DNA from: Pelomonas sp. Root1237 | GTDB lineage: Bacteria > Pseudomonadota > Gammaproteobacteria > Burkholderiales > Burkholderiaceae_C | DNA: 64,000 nt | Assembly (NCBI RefSeq): GCF_001425055.1 | Contig: NZ_LMDK01000016.1 | Coordinates: 711,864 to 775,863 of the forward strand | Reading direction: 5' to 3' | Part shown: in pieces, positions 24,032 through 33,639 of the stretch | How positions within the stretch are numbered: position 1 is the first letter of the stretch | Layout of the letters: each line of letters opens with the position of its first letter | Program-made: the position numbers and the translations under genes | Notes under the pieces: model-generated | What the model saw: the letters and a program-made list of their open reading frames with translations, nothing else | What the model was told of the DNA's origin: nothing | Databases searched by the model: none

Positions 24032-24937
24032 ATGGATATCCAGCACCGCCACATCGAAGTCTTCCGCGCTGTCATGACCGCTGGCAGCGTCACCGGCGCC
24101 GCGGCGCTGCTGCACACCTCGCAACCGACCCTGAGCCGCGACCTCGCCCGGCTCGAGCATCTCCTGGGCTATGCCCTGTTCGAGCGCGAGCGCGGCCGGC
24201 TCAAGGCGACGGCGAGGGCACGTGCGCTGTTCGACGAGGTGGAGCGCAGCTTCCAGGGCCTGGCGCGCGTCATCGAGCGGGCCGAGGCGCTGGGGCGCTC
24301 GGAGGATGCGGAATTGAGTCTGCTGAGTCTTCCAGCGCTGAGCCACGCGCTGCTGCCGGCCGCGCTCCAGCAACTGCTCGCTGCCAACCCGTCGGCACGC
24401 GTGTCCATCACGCCGGCCGAACCACCGCTTCTGGACGCCTGGATCAGCGAGCAGCGCTTCGATCTCGGCTTGGCCGAGCAGGCGACACCCCTGCCCGGCG
24501 TGCGTGTCGAGCCGGTGCTGGAGGCGGACGAAGTGGCTGTGCTGCCGGCCGACCACGCGCTAGCGTCGCGCAAGCGGCTGGCGTTGAAGGATTTCGCAGG
24601 CCAGCACTTCATCAGCCTCGCCGAGGACGACCCCTATCGGCGCGAGATCGATGCGCGCTTCGATGCCGCGGGCATCCAGCGCCGTTTGCGCGTGCAGACG
24701 CACAGCGCCGTGGCCGTTTGCGAACTGGTGCGGACCGGGCTGGGCGTGGCCATCGTGAACCCGCTGACGGCAGCGGCCTGTGCGGGATCCGACCTGGTCG
24801 TGCGGCCACTGTCGGTGTCGATTCCCTACCGGGTCAGCGCACTGATCCCATTGCACCGCCCAGCACAACCGCTGGTCGATGCCTTGCTCAGCGCCCTACG
24901 GCGCGCACGACCGTCGGCTTCGTCCCGAAGCGCTTGA
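24032..24937 (+). CDS. LysR-type transcriptional regulator, probable lysA activator
   Basis: A 301-residue LysR family protein. Residues 1-60 are the winged helix-turn-helix: [20 protein letters not shown] and [19 protein letters not shown], then [14 protein letters not shown]. The rest is a two-lobe effector-binding domain ([59 protein letters not shown]). Position divergent from lysA and the palindromic operator between them suggest it is the lysine/diaminopimelate-responsive activator of lysA, as known for LysR in E. coli. ATG 24032 is the start that gives a normal N-terminus. The last 50 bases overlap the end of dxs on the other strand. Confidence 0.85.
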   Translation: MDIQHRHIEVFRAVMTAGSVTGAAALLHTSQPTLSRDLARLEHLLGYALFERERGRLKATARARALFDEVERSFQGLARVIERAEALGRSEDAELSLLSLPALSHALLPAALQQLLAANPSARVSITPAEPPLLDAWISEQRFDLGLAEQATPLPGVRVEPVLEADEVAVLPADHALASRKRLALKDFAGQHFISLAEDDPYRREIDARFDAAGIQRRLRVQTHSAVAVCELVRTGLGVAIVNPLTAAACAGSDLVVRPLSVSIPYRVSALIPLHRPAQPLVDALLSALRRARPSASSRSA

Positions 24938-26780
24938 CGATGCTGGCCTCGATGCCGGCGGCGTCCAGGCCACACAGGCTCATCAGCTTGGCCGGGTCGC
25001 CGTGCTCGACGAACTCGTCGGGCAGGCCGAGCTGCAGCACCGGCACGCCGAGGCCGGCGGCGTTCAACGCCTCGACGATGGCGCTTCCGGCGCCGCCCAT
25101 GATGCAGCCATCCTCGACGGTGACGATGACGTCATGCGTGCGCGCCAGTTCGGCAACAAGCTCAGCATCCAGCGGCTTGACGAAGCGCATGTTGGCGACC
25201 GTCGCGTCCAGGCGCTCGGCCACTTCCAACGCGGGATAGAGCAGCGTGCCAAAGGCCAGGATCGCGATGCGCTGGCCCTGCCGACGCACTTCACCCTTGC
25301 CCCAGGCCTGGGCCGTCATTGCCTTGACAGGCACGATGCCAACGCCCGCGCCGCGCGGGTAGCGCACCGTCACCGGCCCGTTGTGCATGAAGCCGGTATA
25401 CAGCGCCTGGCGGCATTCGTCTTCATCGGCCGGCGTCAGCACGGCCATGTTGGGGATGCAGCGCGTGTAGGCGATGTCGTAGTTGCCGGCATGCGTGGCG
25501 CCGTCAGCGCCCACCAGGCCGGCGCGGTCCAGCGCGAACAGCACGGGCAGGTTCTGGATGGCGACGTCATGGATCAGTTGGTCATAGGCGCGCTGCAGGA
25601 AGGTCGAATAGATTGCGACGACCGGCTTGATGCCTTCGCAGGCCAGGCCCGCGGCGAAGGTGACCGAGTGCTGCTCGGCGATGCCGACGTCGTGATAGCG
25701 CTGCGGGAAGCGCTTGTGGAACTCGACCATGCCCGAGCCCTCGCGCATCGCGGGCGTGATGGCCACCAGACGCGGGTCGGCTTCGGCCATGTCGCACAGC
25801 CAGTCGCCAAAGACCTGCGTGAAGGTCGTCTTGGGCGGCGTGGCCGGCTTGACGAAGCCCACCGCCGGGTCGAACTTGCCGGAGGCCGCGTGGTACTTGA
25901 CCGGGTCGTTCTCGGCCAGCTTGTAGCCGGCGCCCTTCTTGGTGACGATGTGCAGGAACTGCGGGCCCTTCTTCTCGCGCAGGTTCTCGAGTGTCGGGAT
26001 CAGCGAGTCCAGGTCGTGGCCGTCGATGGGGCCGACGTAGTTGAAGCCGAATTCCTCGAAGATGGTGCCTGGCACGACCATGCCCTTGGTGTGCTCCTCG
26101 AACTTGCGCGCGAACTCGTAGAGCGGCGTGTTCTTCAGCACGCTCTTGGCGCTTTCGCGGGCGGCGGCGTAGAAGCTGCCGCTCATCAGGCGCGCGAGGT
26201 ATTTGTTCAGCGCGCCGACCGGCGGGCTGATGGACATGTCGTTGTCGTTCAGGATGACGAGCAGGTCGCCCATCAGGCCGCCATGGGCCACGCCGGCGTT
26301 GTTCAGCGCCTCGAAGGCCATGCCGGCCGTCATCGAGCCATCGCCGATGATGGCCACGGCGCGGCGGTCTTCGCCCTTGAGCTTGAAGGCCATGGCCATG
26401 CCGTGGGCCGCCGAGATGCTGGTCGACGAATGGCCGGTGCCAAAGGTGTCGTACTCGCTCTCGTCACGGCGCGGGAAGCCGCTGATGCCACCGATCTGGC
26501 GCAGGCCCGGCATGCGGTCACGCCGGCCGGTCAGCACCTTGTGCGGATAGGTCTGGTGGCCCACGTCCCACACCAGCCGGTCGTCCGGTGTGTTGAACAC
26601 GTAATGCAGGGCCACGGTCAGCTCGACCGTGCCAAGGTTGGAGCCGAGGTGGCCGCCAGTCTTGGAGACGCTCTCCAGCACGAAGGCGCGCACCTCGTCG
26701 GCCAGCTTGCGCAGTTCGGTGCGCGGCAGGCGGCGCAGGTCGGCCGGGCTGTCGATGCCTTTGAGCAGCGTGTATTCCAT
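24888..26780 (-). CDS. dxs: 1-deoxy-D-xylulose-5-phosphate synthase
   Basis: A 630-residue thiamine diphosphate enzyme, full length, condensing pyruvate and glyceraldehyde 3-phosphate in the first step of the MEP isoprenoid pathway. [18 protein letters not shown] (about residues 150-167) is the metal and diphosphate loop; [17 protein letters not shown] precedes it; the transketolase-like pyrimidine domain carries [17 protein letters not shown] and [18 protein letters not shown]. The last domain ends with [17 protein letters not shown]. It is the third gene of xseB-ispA-dxs, 11 bases after ispA, an order common in proteobacteria. Confidence 0.97.
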   Translation of the reverse strand: MEYTLLKGIDSPADLRRLPRTELRKLADEVRAFVLESVSKTGGHLGSNLGTVELTVALHYVFNTPDDRLVWDVGHQTYPHKVLTGRRDRMPGLRQIGGISGFPRRDESEYDTFGTGHSSTSISAAHGMAMAFKLKGEDRRAVAIIGDGSMTAGMAFEALNNAGVAHGGLMGDLLVILNDNDMSISPPVGALNKYLARLMSGSFYAAARESAKSVLKNTPLYEFARKFEEHTKGMVVPGTIFEEFGFNYVGPIDGHDLDSLIPTLENLREKKGPQFLHIVTKKGAGYKLAENDPVKYHAASGKFDPAVGFVKPATPPKTTFTQVFGDWLCDMAEADPRLVAITPAMREGSGMVEFHKRFPQRYHDVGIAEQHSVTFAAGLACEGIKPVVAIYSTFLQRAYDQLIHDVAIQNLPVLFALDRAGLVGADGATHAGNYDIAYTRCIPNMAVLTPADEDECRQALYTGFMHNGPVTVRYPRGAGVGIVPVKAMTAQAWGKGEVRRQGQRIAILAFGTLLYPALEVAERLDATVANMRFVKPLDAELVAELARTHDVIVTVEDGCIMGGAGSAIVEALNAAGLGVPVLQLGLPDEFVEHGDPAKLMSLCGLDAAGIEASIVKRFGTKPTVVRAVGR

Positions 26781-26791
26781 GGCGGTCCTCT

Positions 26792-27679
26792 TTAGTTGTC
26801 CCGCTCTACAACGGAGTCGGCCAGCAGGCTGAGGTGGCTCACATCGGCCAGGCCGCTGGCGGCCAGGGCCGCCTTAGCCTCGGCGCGCAGCGCTTGAGCC
26901 AGCGCGCGCGCGGCGTTCAGGCCCAGCACGCTGACATAGGTCGGCTTGTTGGCGTCCTGGTCCTTGCCGGCGGTCTTGCCCAGCACTTCCGAATCCTGGG
27001 TCACGTCGAGGATGTCGTCGACAACCTGGAAGGCCAGGCCGAGCGCCGCGCCGTAGTCGGACAGCGACTGGGTCGCCTGCGTCGACACCGACCCGCAGGC
27101 CGCGCCCATCAGAACGCTGGCCTGCAGCAGCACACCAGTCTTGCGGCGGTGCATGTCGCGTAGCGTGGTTTCGTCCAGTCGCTTGCCAATGCTGGCCAGG
27201 TCGATGGCCTGGCCGCCGGCCATGCCGTCGTGGCCGGCCGAGCGGGCCAGCAGCGAGCACAACCGCGCCTGCAGGGCGGGAGCAATGCCCGTGTCCGGCG
27301 TCAGCACCTCGAAGGCGAGGGCCTGCATCGCGTCGCCCGCCAGCATGGCCTGGGCTTCGCCGAAGGCGACGTGCGTCGTCGGCTTGCCGCGGCGCATGAC
27401 GTCGTTGTCCATGCAGGGCATGTCGTCATGCACCAGCGAATAGGCGTGGATGAGCTCGACCGAGCAGGCTGCGCGCATGGCCGCAAAGCTGTCGCCGCCC
27501 ACGGCCGCGCAACTCGCCAGCACCAACAGCGGGCGCAGGCGCTTGCCACCGCCCAGCACCGCATAGCGCATCGCCTCGCCAAGGCCAGCCGGTGCGGCGG
27601 CGGGCACGAGATCATCCAGCGCCGCTTCGAAGGCGTTCAAAGACGCCTGCACCCAGCGGTCAAAGTCCTGTGCATTCAA
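26792..27679 (-). CDS. ispA: Farnesyl diphosphate synthase / polyprenyl synthetase
   Basis: A 295-residue trans-prenyltransferase making farnesyl diphosphate from IPP and DMAPP. The first Asp-rich motif is [20 protein letters not shown] and the second is [33 protein letters not shown] near the N-terminus binds IPP. Length and motif spacing fit bacterial IspA. The start is a TTG that overlaps the xseB stop (TTGA), giving a protein beginning before [10 protein letters not shown]; the open frame upstream is xseB in another frame. Confidence 0.93.
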   Translation of the reverse strand: MNAQDFDRWVQASLNAFEAALDDLVPAAAPAGLGEAMRYAVLGGGKRLRPLLVLASCAAVGGDSFAAMRAACSVELIHAYSLVHDDMPCMDNDVMRRGKPTTHVAFGEAQAMLAGDAMQALAFEVLTPDTGIAPALQARLCSLLARSAGHDGMAGGQAIDLASIGKRLDETTLRDMHRRKTGVLLQASVLMGAACGSVSTQATQSLSDYGAALGLAFQVVDDILDVTQDSEVLGKTAGKDQDANKPTYVSVLGLNAARALAQALRAEAKAALAASGLADVSHLSLLADSVVERDN

Positions 27680-27936
27680 GATTCGGGGCCCTCCCAGGCC
27701 TTCAGTTCGGCGCCGTCCAGCAGCTTGACCTGCTGTTCCACCGCCTGCAGCCGCCCGCGGCACAGAGCCAGCAACTCGGCGCCCCGCTTGTAGCTGTGCA
27801 GAAGTTGGTCCAGCGGCAGCTGTTGCCCCTCCATGGCCGCCACCATGCGCTCCAGCTCGTCGAGCGCCTGCTCGTAGCTGAGGTCGGCATCGCCGTCGCT
27901 CGAGGCGGCCTTGGTGCGGGGAGAGGACTTGGTCAT
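27676..27936 (-). CDS. xseB: Exodeoxyribonuclease VII small subunit
   Basis: An 86-residue helical protein with the family signature [37 protein letters not shown] (residues about 19-54), the small subunit of exonuclease VII, which degrades single-stranded DNA in both directions together with XseA. No xseA is in the window, which is usual. It is the first gene of the xseB-ispA-dxs operon; a TACAAT -10-like hexamer lies about 20-25 bases upstream on the minus strand (27956-27961). Confidence 0.93.
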   Translation of the reverse strand: MTKSSPRTKAASSDGDADLSYEQALDELERMVAAMEGQQLPLDQLLHSYKRGAELLALCRGRLQAVEQQVKLLDGAELKAWEGPES

Positions 27937-28171
27937 TTCAAAACGCGAAACAGCAATTGTAGTCAGCGGGCTTCCTCAGCTTGGTGCCTGCGGACGTAAC
28001 CGTCGGACGGAGGACGCGGGCATGCGTAGAATCCCGGACCTCTCGCTCGAGCGCGCACGCGCGTGCCTTCGGGCTCCCCTTTTCACACCTAGCAACCTGG
28101 CCGACTCGGCAGCCCCGAGATGCGCCGGAGGGACGCAGCACCTCTACCCGCCTGAAAGACCCGCCTGGATC

Positions 28172-29284
28172 ATGTCCGACCTGAGTCTTCCCGTCTCGGC
28201 GCTCAAACGCAGCCAGACCCAGCTCCCGGTGAGCGCCTATTTCGACCCCGATCTGTTCCAGCGCGAGCAGGCCAGCATCTTCCAGCGAGGGCCCCGCTAC
28301 GTCGGCCATGCACTGGCCGTCCCCGAAATCGGTGACCACTACGCCCTGCCGCAGGAGGGCGAAGGCCGGGCATTGGTGCGCTCAAGCCAGGGGATCGAGC
28401 TGATCTCCAACGTCTGCCGCCACCGCCAGGCGCTGATGCTCAAGGGTCGCGGCAACACCCAGGCCAACATCGTCTGCCCGCTGCACCGCTGGACATATTC
28501 ACATCAGGGCGAGTTGATCGGTGCGCCGCACTTTGCCGAAGACCCCTGCCTGAACCTGAACCGCTACCCGCTGCGGGAATGGAACGGCCTGCTGTTCGAG
28601 GACAACGGCCATGACGTCGCCGCCGAGCTGAGCAAGCTGGGCCCGCGGGCGCAACTGGACTTCAGCGGCTACGTGCTCGACAAGGTCCAGGTCCACGAGT
28701 GCAACTACAACTGGAAGACCTTCATCGAGGTCTACCTTGAGGACTACCACGTCGGCCCCTTCCACCCGGGCCTGGGCGGCTTCGTCAGCTGCGACGACCT
28801 GGCCTGGGAGTTCGGCAAGCATCACTCGGTGCAGACCGTCGGCGTGCACAAGGACCTGGAGCGCCCCGGCTCGCCCGTGTACCAGCGCTGGCACGACCAA
28901 CTGCTGAAGTTCCGCGAGGGCCGCCCGCCCGAGGCCGGCGCGATCTGGCTGACCTACTACCCGCACATCATGGTGGAGTGGTACCCGCATGTGCTGGTCG
29001 TGTCGACGCTGCACCCGGTGTCGCCGCAGAAGACCGTCAACCTCGTCGAGTTCTACTACCCCGAGGAGATCGCCGCTTTCGAGCGCGATTTCGTCGAGGC
29101 CCACCAGGCCGCCTACATGGAAACCTGCGTGGAGGACGACGAGATTGCCGAGCGCATGGATGCCGGCCGCAAGGCGCTGATGATGCGCGGCGACAACGAG
29201 ACCGGCCCCTATCAAAGCCCGATGGAAGACGGCATGCAGCACTTCCATGAATGGTTCCGGAACGAGATCGGCGCGCCTCTCTGA
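28172..29284 (+). CDS. Rieske non-heme iron oxygenase, alpha subunit
   Basis: A 370-residue aromatic ring-hydroxylating oxygenase-type alpha subunit. The Rieske cluster ligands are ISNVCRHRQALML (Cys-x-His) and IVCPLHRWTYSHQGEL (Cys-x2-His), about residues 93-115. The mononuclear iron site begins in EDYHVGPFHPGLGGF. No reductase or ferredoxin gene is next to it. The family includes choline/carnitine/stachydrine-type monooxygenases and aromatic dioxygenases; the substrate is not clear. ATG 28172 (MSDLSLPVS) is chosen since conserved sequence starts soon after. Its stop overlaps the start of the exporter gene by one base (TGATG). Confidence 0.87.
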   Translation: MSDLSLPVSALKRSQTQLPVSAYFDPDLFQREQASIFQRGPRYVGHALAVPEIGDHYALPQEGEGRALVRSSQGIELISNVCRHRQALMLKGRGNTQANIVCPLHRWTYSHQGELIGAPHFAEDPCLNLNRYPLREWNGLLFEDNGHDVAAELSKLGPRAQLDFSGYVLDKVQVHECNYNWKTFIEVYLEDYHVGPFHPGLGGFVSCDDLAWEFGKHHSVQTVGVHKDLERPGSPVYQRWHDQLLKFREGRPPEAGAIWLTYYPHIMVEWYPHVLVVSTLHPVSPQKTVNLVEFYYPEEIAAFERDFVEAHQAAYMETCVEDDEIAERMDAGRKALMMRGDNETGPYQSPMEDGMQHFHEWFRNEIGAPL

Positions 29285-30186
29285 TGCCCGCCTCGGTGCT
29301 CATGGTCGCGGCGACGCTGCTGTTCGCCACCATGGGCGTCTGCGTCAAGCTGGCCAGCGAGTTCTATGCGGCCAGCGAGATCGTCATGTACCGCGGCCTG
29401 GTCGGCTCCGTGATGATGGCCCTGCTGTCGCACCGCCAGGGCTTGAGCCTCAAGACCCGCCTGCCCGGCATGCATCTGTGGCGCAGCATCTCCGGCGTCA
29501 CCTCGCTGTGCCTGTGGTTCTACGCCATCAGCCACCTGCCGCTGGCCACGGCCATGACGCTGAACTACATGTCCTCGGTCTGGATGGCCCTCTTCCTGCT
29601 CGGCGGCGCCGTGCTGATGGGCGCCCAGCGCCTGGACTGGCGGCTGATGGCCTCCGTGCTGCTGGGCTTCGTCGGCGTCGCGTTGATCCTGCGCCCGACG
29701 CTGGATCAGCAGCAGCTCTGGTACGGCCTGGCCGGCCTGCTGTCGGGCATGATCGCCGCGATGGCCTATCTGCAGGTCACGGCCCTGGGCCGCGTCGGCG
29801 AGCCCGAGTTGCGCATCGTCTTCTACTTCTCGGTCGGCGGCTGCGTGGCCGGCGCCGTCATCACGGCCGTCACCCAGGGCGGCCTGCAGAGCCACACGCT
29901 GTGGGGCGCCTTCCTGCTCCTCGCCGTCGGCGTGCTGGCCACCACCGCCCAGGTCTGCCTGACGCGCGCCTACTCCATCGGCCGCCCGCTGGTGAACGCC
30001 TGCCTGCAATACCTGGGCATCGTGTTCTCTTTCATCTACGGCATGCTGCTGTTCAAGGACCCACTGACCTGGCACGCCACCTTCGGCATGCTGCTCATCA
30101 TCGGCGCCGGCCTTGCGGCGACGCTGCTGCGCTCCAAGGTCGCCCCGCCGCCAAAAGACAGCCAGTTCAACCCCGCTGAGTCATGA
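29284..30186 (+). CDS. DMT-superfamily EamA transporter
   Basis: A 300-residue membrane protein with about ten hydrophobic segments forming two EamA domains: SVLMVAATLLFATMGVCVK, then HLPLATAMTLNYMSSVWMAL in the first and VNACLQYLGIVFSFIYGM in the second. It probably exports a small metabolite. Translation is coupled to the Rieske gene (TGATG). The adjacency suggests it moves the oxygenase substrate or product, but this is inference only. Downstream is a structured intergenic element starting one base after the stop codon. Confidence 0.88.
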   Translation: MPASVLMVAATLLFATMGVCVKLASEFYAASEIVMYRGLVGSVMMALLSHRQGLSLKTRLPGMHLWRSISGVTSLCLWFYAISHLPLATAMTLNYMSSVWMALFLLGGAVLMGAQRLDWRLMASVLLGFVGVALILRPTLDQQQLWYGLAGLLSGMIAAMAYLQVTALGRVGEPELRIVFYFSVGGCVAGAVITAVTQGGLQSHTLWGAFLLLAVGVLATTAQVCLTRAYSIGRPLVNACLQYLGIVFSFIYGMLLFKDPLTWHATFGMLLIIGAGLAATLLRSKVAPPPKDSQFNPAES

Positions 30187-30271
30187 AGGGACTGGCCCAC
30201 CCCCTACGCGCTTCGCGCGCCCCCTCAAGGGGGCACTGCCAGCGGCCCAGCAAAGCCGGTTCCGCGGCAGT
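30187..30271 (+). repeat. GC-rich structured intergenic element, related type (copy C)
   Basis: Directly after the exporter stop codon come CGCG-CTT-CGCG, then GCCCCC (30219-30224), TCAA, GGGGGC (30229-30234), then ACTGCC (30235-30240) and GCGG pairing with CCGC and GGCAGT (30262-30271) with one bulged base. The central C-run/G-run hairpin resembles the third hairpin of the elements at 2634 and 21405, though the rest differs. It has no T-run after it. Probably an intergenic 3'-end repeat common in this order. Confidence 0.55.
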
Positions 30272-30304
30272 CACTGGGTAAGTCACCACACTGGAAGCTT
30301 CGAC

Positions 30305-31129
30305 ATGTCGTTCACGACCTTGATTTCCACCACCGAACTCCGCGCGCTCTCGAACCCGCTGATCCTCGAAGGCAGCTTCGACCTCGCCGACACCGACGCT
30401 GGCGAGCGCGCCTACGCGGCCGGCCACATCCCTGGCGCCTTCTACCTGCACCTGGACCGCGACCTCTGCGGCGACAAGACCGGCCCCGACGGGTCCTTCC
30501 GCGGCCGCCACCCGCTGCCCGAGCGCGAGGCCTTCGCCGCGCTGATACGCCGCCTGGGCATGAGCGCCGGCCGCCAGGTCGTCGCCTATGACCGCCAGGG
30601 CGGCCCCTACGCCGCCCACATCTGGTGGATGCTGCGCTGGCTGGGCCATGCCGAGGTGGCCGTGCTGGACGGCGCCTGGGACGGCGAAATGACGGCGGAT
30701 GTCCCAACTGCCACGCCGACCGACTGGCAACCCGGCCAGCCGCTGGTCGGCCAGATCGACGCAGCGACGCTGCTCAAGAAGCTCGGCGACGTCCGCCTCA
30801 TCGACGCCCGCGCCGCCGAGCGCTTCCGTGGCGAGGTCGAGCCGCTGGACAAGGCCGCTGGCCACATCCCCGGCGCCAGCAACCGCTTTTTCAAGGACAA
30901 CCTCGGCGCCGACGGCCGCTTCAAGCCTGCGGCCCAACTGCGTGCCGAGTTCCAGCCTTTGCTGGCACCGCACAGTGCCGGCGCGGTGGTCCAGCAATGC
31001 GGCTCCGGTGTCACCGCCTGTCACAACCTGTTGGCCATGGCCCACGCCGGCCTGGGCGACAGCCTGCTTTACCCCGGCTCCTGGAGCGAATGGTCGTCAG
31101 ACCCGGCCCGCCCTATCGCCAAAGGTTAG
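30305..31129 (+). CDS. sseA: 3-mercaptopyruvate/thiosulfate sulfurtransferase
   Basis: A 274-residue protein with two rhodanese domains. The first, inactive, has GHIPGAFYLHLDRDL; the second has GHIPGASNRFF and the active-site loop QCGSGVTACHNLLAM with the catalytic Cys. The CGSGVTA loop is that of SseA-type 3-mercaptopyruvate sulfurtransferases, which transfer sulfur to cyanide or thiols. ATG 30305 (MSFTTLISTTELR) is chosen because the domain begins there. The protein lacks a signal and should be cytoplasmic. Confidence 0.92.
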   Translation: MSFTTLISTTELRALSNPLILEGSFDLADTDAGERAYAAGHIPGAFYLHLDRDLCGDKTGPDGSFRGRHPLPEREAFAALIRRLGMSAGRQVVAYDRQGGPYAAHIWWMLRWLGHAEVAVLDGAWDGEMTADVPTATPTDWQPGQPLVGQIDAATLLKKLGDVRLIDARAAERFRGEVEPLDKAAGHIPGASNRFFKDNLGADGRFKPAAQLRAEFQPLLAPHSAGAVVQQCGSGVTACHNLLAMAHAGLGDSLLYPGSWSEWSSDPARPIAKG

Positions 31130-31219
31130 GCCAGGGGATGAGCAAAGCGTTGATCTCCGACAAGCATTCCGGCGCCTGATCGGCCACACTGTGGTTCTTC
31201 GTAACGACTGGAGGACCGA

Positions 31220-31654
31220 ATGTTCAAGCGCATCCTCGTCCCCACTGACGGCTCCGACATCACCGCCCACGCGGTGGACACCGCCATCCAGCTCGCCAAG
31301 ATTCACGGCGCCCAGCTGTTGACGCTCAGCGTCATGGAGCCCTTCCCCTACAGCGCCGTCTCCGAGATCCAGCCCGTGCCGCCGCAGGAGTTCATCGACG
31401 CACAGCTGCGCGTCGCCACCCAGCGCGTCGAGGCCGTCAGCGCGGCAGCAGCGGCACAGGGCCTGTCCTGCCGTGGGCACACCACCGAGGCCCTGCACGC
31501 CTGGGAGGCCATCGTCGACCACGCCAAGGCCGAGAACGTGGACCTCATCGTCATGGCCTCGCACGGCCGCAAGGGCTTCGCGGCCCTGCTGCTGGGCAGC
31601 GAGGCGCAGAAGGTGCTGTCGCATATTGAAACGCCGGTGCTGATCGTCAAATAG
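31220..31654 (+). CDS. Universal stress protein, UspA family
   Basis: A 144-residue protein with the UspA fold: KRILVPTDGSDITAHAVDTA at the start and the ATP-binding-type loop VMASHGRKGFAALLLGSEAQ followed by VLSHIETPVLIVK at the end. Such proteins respond to starvation, oxidants or oxygen limitation; biochemical role is unclear. GGAGG lies upstream of the ATG at 31220. It lies between sseA and the disrupted trxC, all in one direction. Confidence 0.92.
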   Translation: MFKRILVPTDGSDITAHAVDTAIQLAKIHGAQLLTLSVMEPFPYSAVSEIQPVPPQEFIDAQLRVATQRVEAVSAAAAAQGLSCRGHTTEALHAWEAIVDHAKAENVDLIVMASHGRKGFAALLLGSEAQKVLSHIETPVLIVK

Positions 31655-31764
31655 GCGTCGAGCGGTTTTGAGGTGGCGCTGAGCCGCAACCAGGCGCGGC
31701 ATTGAGCTTTCGCTGTCAGGCGAGGCCTACGCGGGCATGCGGCGGCGCGCACGCAGCCACACCC

Positions 31765-31777
31765 AGTCCGGTGGACT
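31765..31777 (+). promoter_or_regulatory. Palindrome before trxC
   Basis: A perfect inverted repeat AGTCC-GGT-GGACT ends 11 bases before the trxC ATG and is followed by TAAATTCACC. It could be an operator overlapping the promoter, or a small hairpin in the leader; no protein is known to bind it. Confidence 0.3.
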
Positions 31778-31788
31778 AAATTCACCCC

Positions 31789-32206
31789 ATGCTGCTCGTC
31801 TGCCCCCAATGTGGAACCCGCAACCGCGTGCCCGACGAACGCCTGGCCGACGATCCCACCTGCGGGCGCTGCGGCGGCCCCGTTGCGCCGCGCAAGCCCG
31901 TGGCGCTGAGTGATGCTGACCTCGGCCCCTACCTCCAGGGCACCGAGGCGCCGGTGCTGGTGGACTTCTGGGCCGCTTGGTGCGGACCGTGCCGCTCCTA
32001 TGCGCCGCACTTCGAGCAACTCGCCGCCAACCGGCCGGACATCCGCTTCGTCAAGGTGGACAGCGATGCAGCGCACCAGCGCCAGCCTGCAGATCCGCAG
32101 CATTCCGACGACCGTTCTGTTTGTTGGCGGCCGTGAGGTTGGGCGGCAGAGCGGTGCGATGACGGCTGCCCAGTTGGGCGCCTGGGTGGACGGCGCCCTG
32201 CCCTAA
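31789..32206 (+). pseudogene. trxC: Thioredoxin 2 (TrxC), frameshifted
   Basis: The N-terminus is that of thioredoxin 2: a zinc ribbon CPQCGTRNRVPDERL with CGRCGGPV, then the redox motif DFWAAWCGPCRSYAPHF and FVKVDSDAA. Near 32075 the frame breaks; the rest of the family sequence (SLQIRSIPTTVLFVGGREV, then SGAMTAAQLGAWVDGAL) continues one frame over and stops at 32206. A one-base change would restore a normal 139-residue TrxC. Either the gene is broken or the base call is wrong. Read as it stands, the product keeps CGPC but loses the cis-Pro loop and the last strand and helix, so it should be inactive. Confidence 0.85.
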
Positions 32207-32458
32207 CGTCACAGAGGGCTGAGCCCTGGGGTTGTGCGGATTTTTCTCTGTTGCCTTGGTAGGGTGGCGGGTTACAGGTCACTGCCCACGTCGATTCCGC
32301 CTCGGAGTTGAAGGAGTTCGCAGCGCCCGCAGCGCGAGCCAGATGGGTTTGGAGCGTGTCGCGCGTGGCGACCACGGGCACGTAGCCACAAGACCTGTGC
32401 GGGGCCGTCGCGCCCGCAATGAGTGGACGGGCTGGGGAACAGACGGTTTTCTCGGGCG
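32207..32458. other. Intergenic region with no gene I can support
   Basis: About 250 bases between trxC and the insertion sequence. Open frames exist on both strands but none has family character, a good start or a ribosome-binding site. The sequence does not match the insertion sequence on its right. It may be a remnant of something removed when the element arrived. Confidence 0.5.
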
Positions 32459-32479
32459 GAGACCGCTGCATAACTTCCC
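32459..32479 (+). repeat. Left terminal inverted repeat of the IS5-type element
   Basis: Pairs with 33619-33639. The outer 12 bases GAGACCGCTGCA are identical in inverted orientation; the inner part matches at most positions. The same sequence reappears inverted at 33820-33840 as the outer end of the element fragment. Confidence 0.8.
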
Positions 32480-32516
32480 TGATGCGCGGTATTGAAGGGT
32501 GCGGTGCAATGGCGCC

Positions 32517-33504
32517 ATGGACAGCTTCTTCCTCGTGGGCGCCAAGCCTTTGGTCCAGGACTCGCCAACGATGAAGTTGCACGAGCTGCTGGACTGGGAC
32601 GAGATCGCGCACAAGCTCAAGGGTCTGTACAAGCGCGAGGCCACGCATGGCGGCGGTCCCGAGCCGTATGCGCCGTTGTCGATGTTCAAGCTGATGCTGC
32701 TGGGCCAGTGGCACGGACTGTCCGACACGCAGCTCGAGCATGCGTTGAAGGTCCGGTTGGACTTCATGGTATTCACGGGCTTCGAACCCAGTGACGGCGC
32801 CTTGCCAGACGCCACCACGATCTGCCGATTCCGCAACCGGCTCGTGACCACCAAACTCGACCAGGTACTGCTGTGCCGAGTCAACGTGCAACTCGCAAAG
32901 GCCTGAAGGTGGCTGGCAGCCGCGGGGCGATCATCGACGCGACCGTCATCGAGAGCGCAGCGCGGCCGAATCAACATATCGAAGTCGACGATGAGGCGCG
33001 TTGGGTCAAGAAGGGCAAGGACGCGTTCTTCGGGTATCGCGGCTACAGCGCCGTAGACACCGAAGATGGCTATGTCGAGCATGTCGAAATGCATCCGGCC
33101 AACCAGGCTGAGGTCAAGCTGCCCGGCATCGTTGACGCACTCATCGCACAGGGCATCCAGCCGAGGGCGTGCTGGCAGACAAGGGCTACGCGAGCGGGGC
33201 GAACCGCGAGTACCTGAATGCCAAGGGCATTGGCGATCTAATCCAGTTCAAAGGCAGCCGAGGCAATCCCGTGCATCCGCTGCAGACGCAGATGAACCGG
33301 GCCATCGCCACGCTTCGCTACAAGGTCGAGCAAGGCTTCGGCACGATGAAGCGGCGCTTCCACCTGAACCGGGCGCGGTACTTCGGGGTGGCCAAGACGC
33401 AGGCGCCAATGGTCTGGGCGGCACTCGGCGTGAACTTGCTCAAAGCGATGAGGAAGCTGCAAAGCGGGCGACTGCAGCCGTGTCCAAGCAGTAGTCCGTC
33501 CTGA
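32517..33504 (+). pseudogene. IS5-type DDE transposase, two frameshifts
   Basis: The three pieces read MDSFFLVGAKPLVQDSPTMK to about 32903, GLKVAGSRGAIIDATVIES to about 33165, and VLADKGYASGANREYL to the stop at 33504. The DDE triad is visible: Asp in IIDATVIES, Asp in VLADKGYAS and Glu in RYKVEQGFGTMKRRF. Each junction needs one extra base to restore the frame, so two one-base losses have occurred. Some IS5 relatives use one programmed frameshift, but two shifts and no clear slippery heptamer argue for decay. The start ATG 32517 is inside the left end as usual. Confidence 0.85.
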
Positions 33505-33618
33505 GGGGCCAAAGCGGCCGGAAACGGCCTCGAAAAGCACTAAAAACGGCCCGAAAACTCGATCTCGATTGCGCATCTTGAGATCCCCGCGCGGCTGGGC
33601 TTCCGATACTCGCTCTGC

Positions 33619-33639
33619 GGGCAGTCGTGCAGCGGTCTC
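33619..33639 (-). repeat. Right terminal inverted repeat of the IS5-type element
   Basis: Reads GAGACCGCTGCACGACTGCC on the minus strand and pairs with 32459-32479. It marks the end of the complete copy and the junction with the inverted fragment. Confidence 0.8.

Larger units (their letters stand above)
32459..33639 (+). mobile_element. IS5-family insertion sequence, about 1.18 kb
   Basis: The element is bounded by imperfect inverted repeats: GAGACCGCTGCATAACTTCC from 32459 and, read on the minus strand, GAGACCGCTGCACGACTGCC ending at 33639; 12 of the first 12 bases agree. One transposase frame fills the interior but is broken twice. Size and DDE signatures fit the IS5 family. No clear target-site duplication is seen at the two ends, because the right end abuts an inverted partial copy of the same element. 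Confidence 0.85.

Noticed and set aside
24879..26795. 638-codon open frame on the plus strand
   Set aside because: Antisense to dxs across nearly its whole length.
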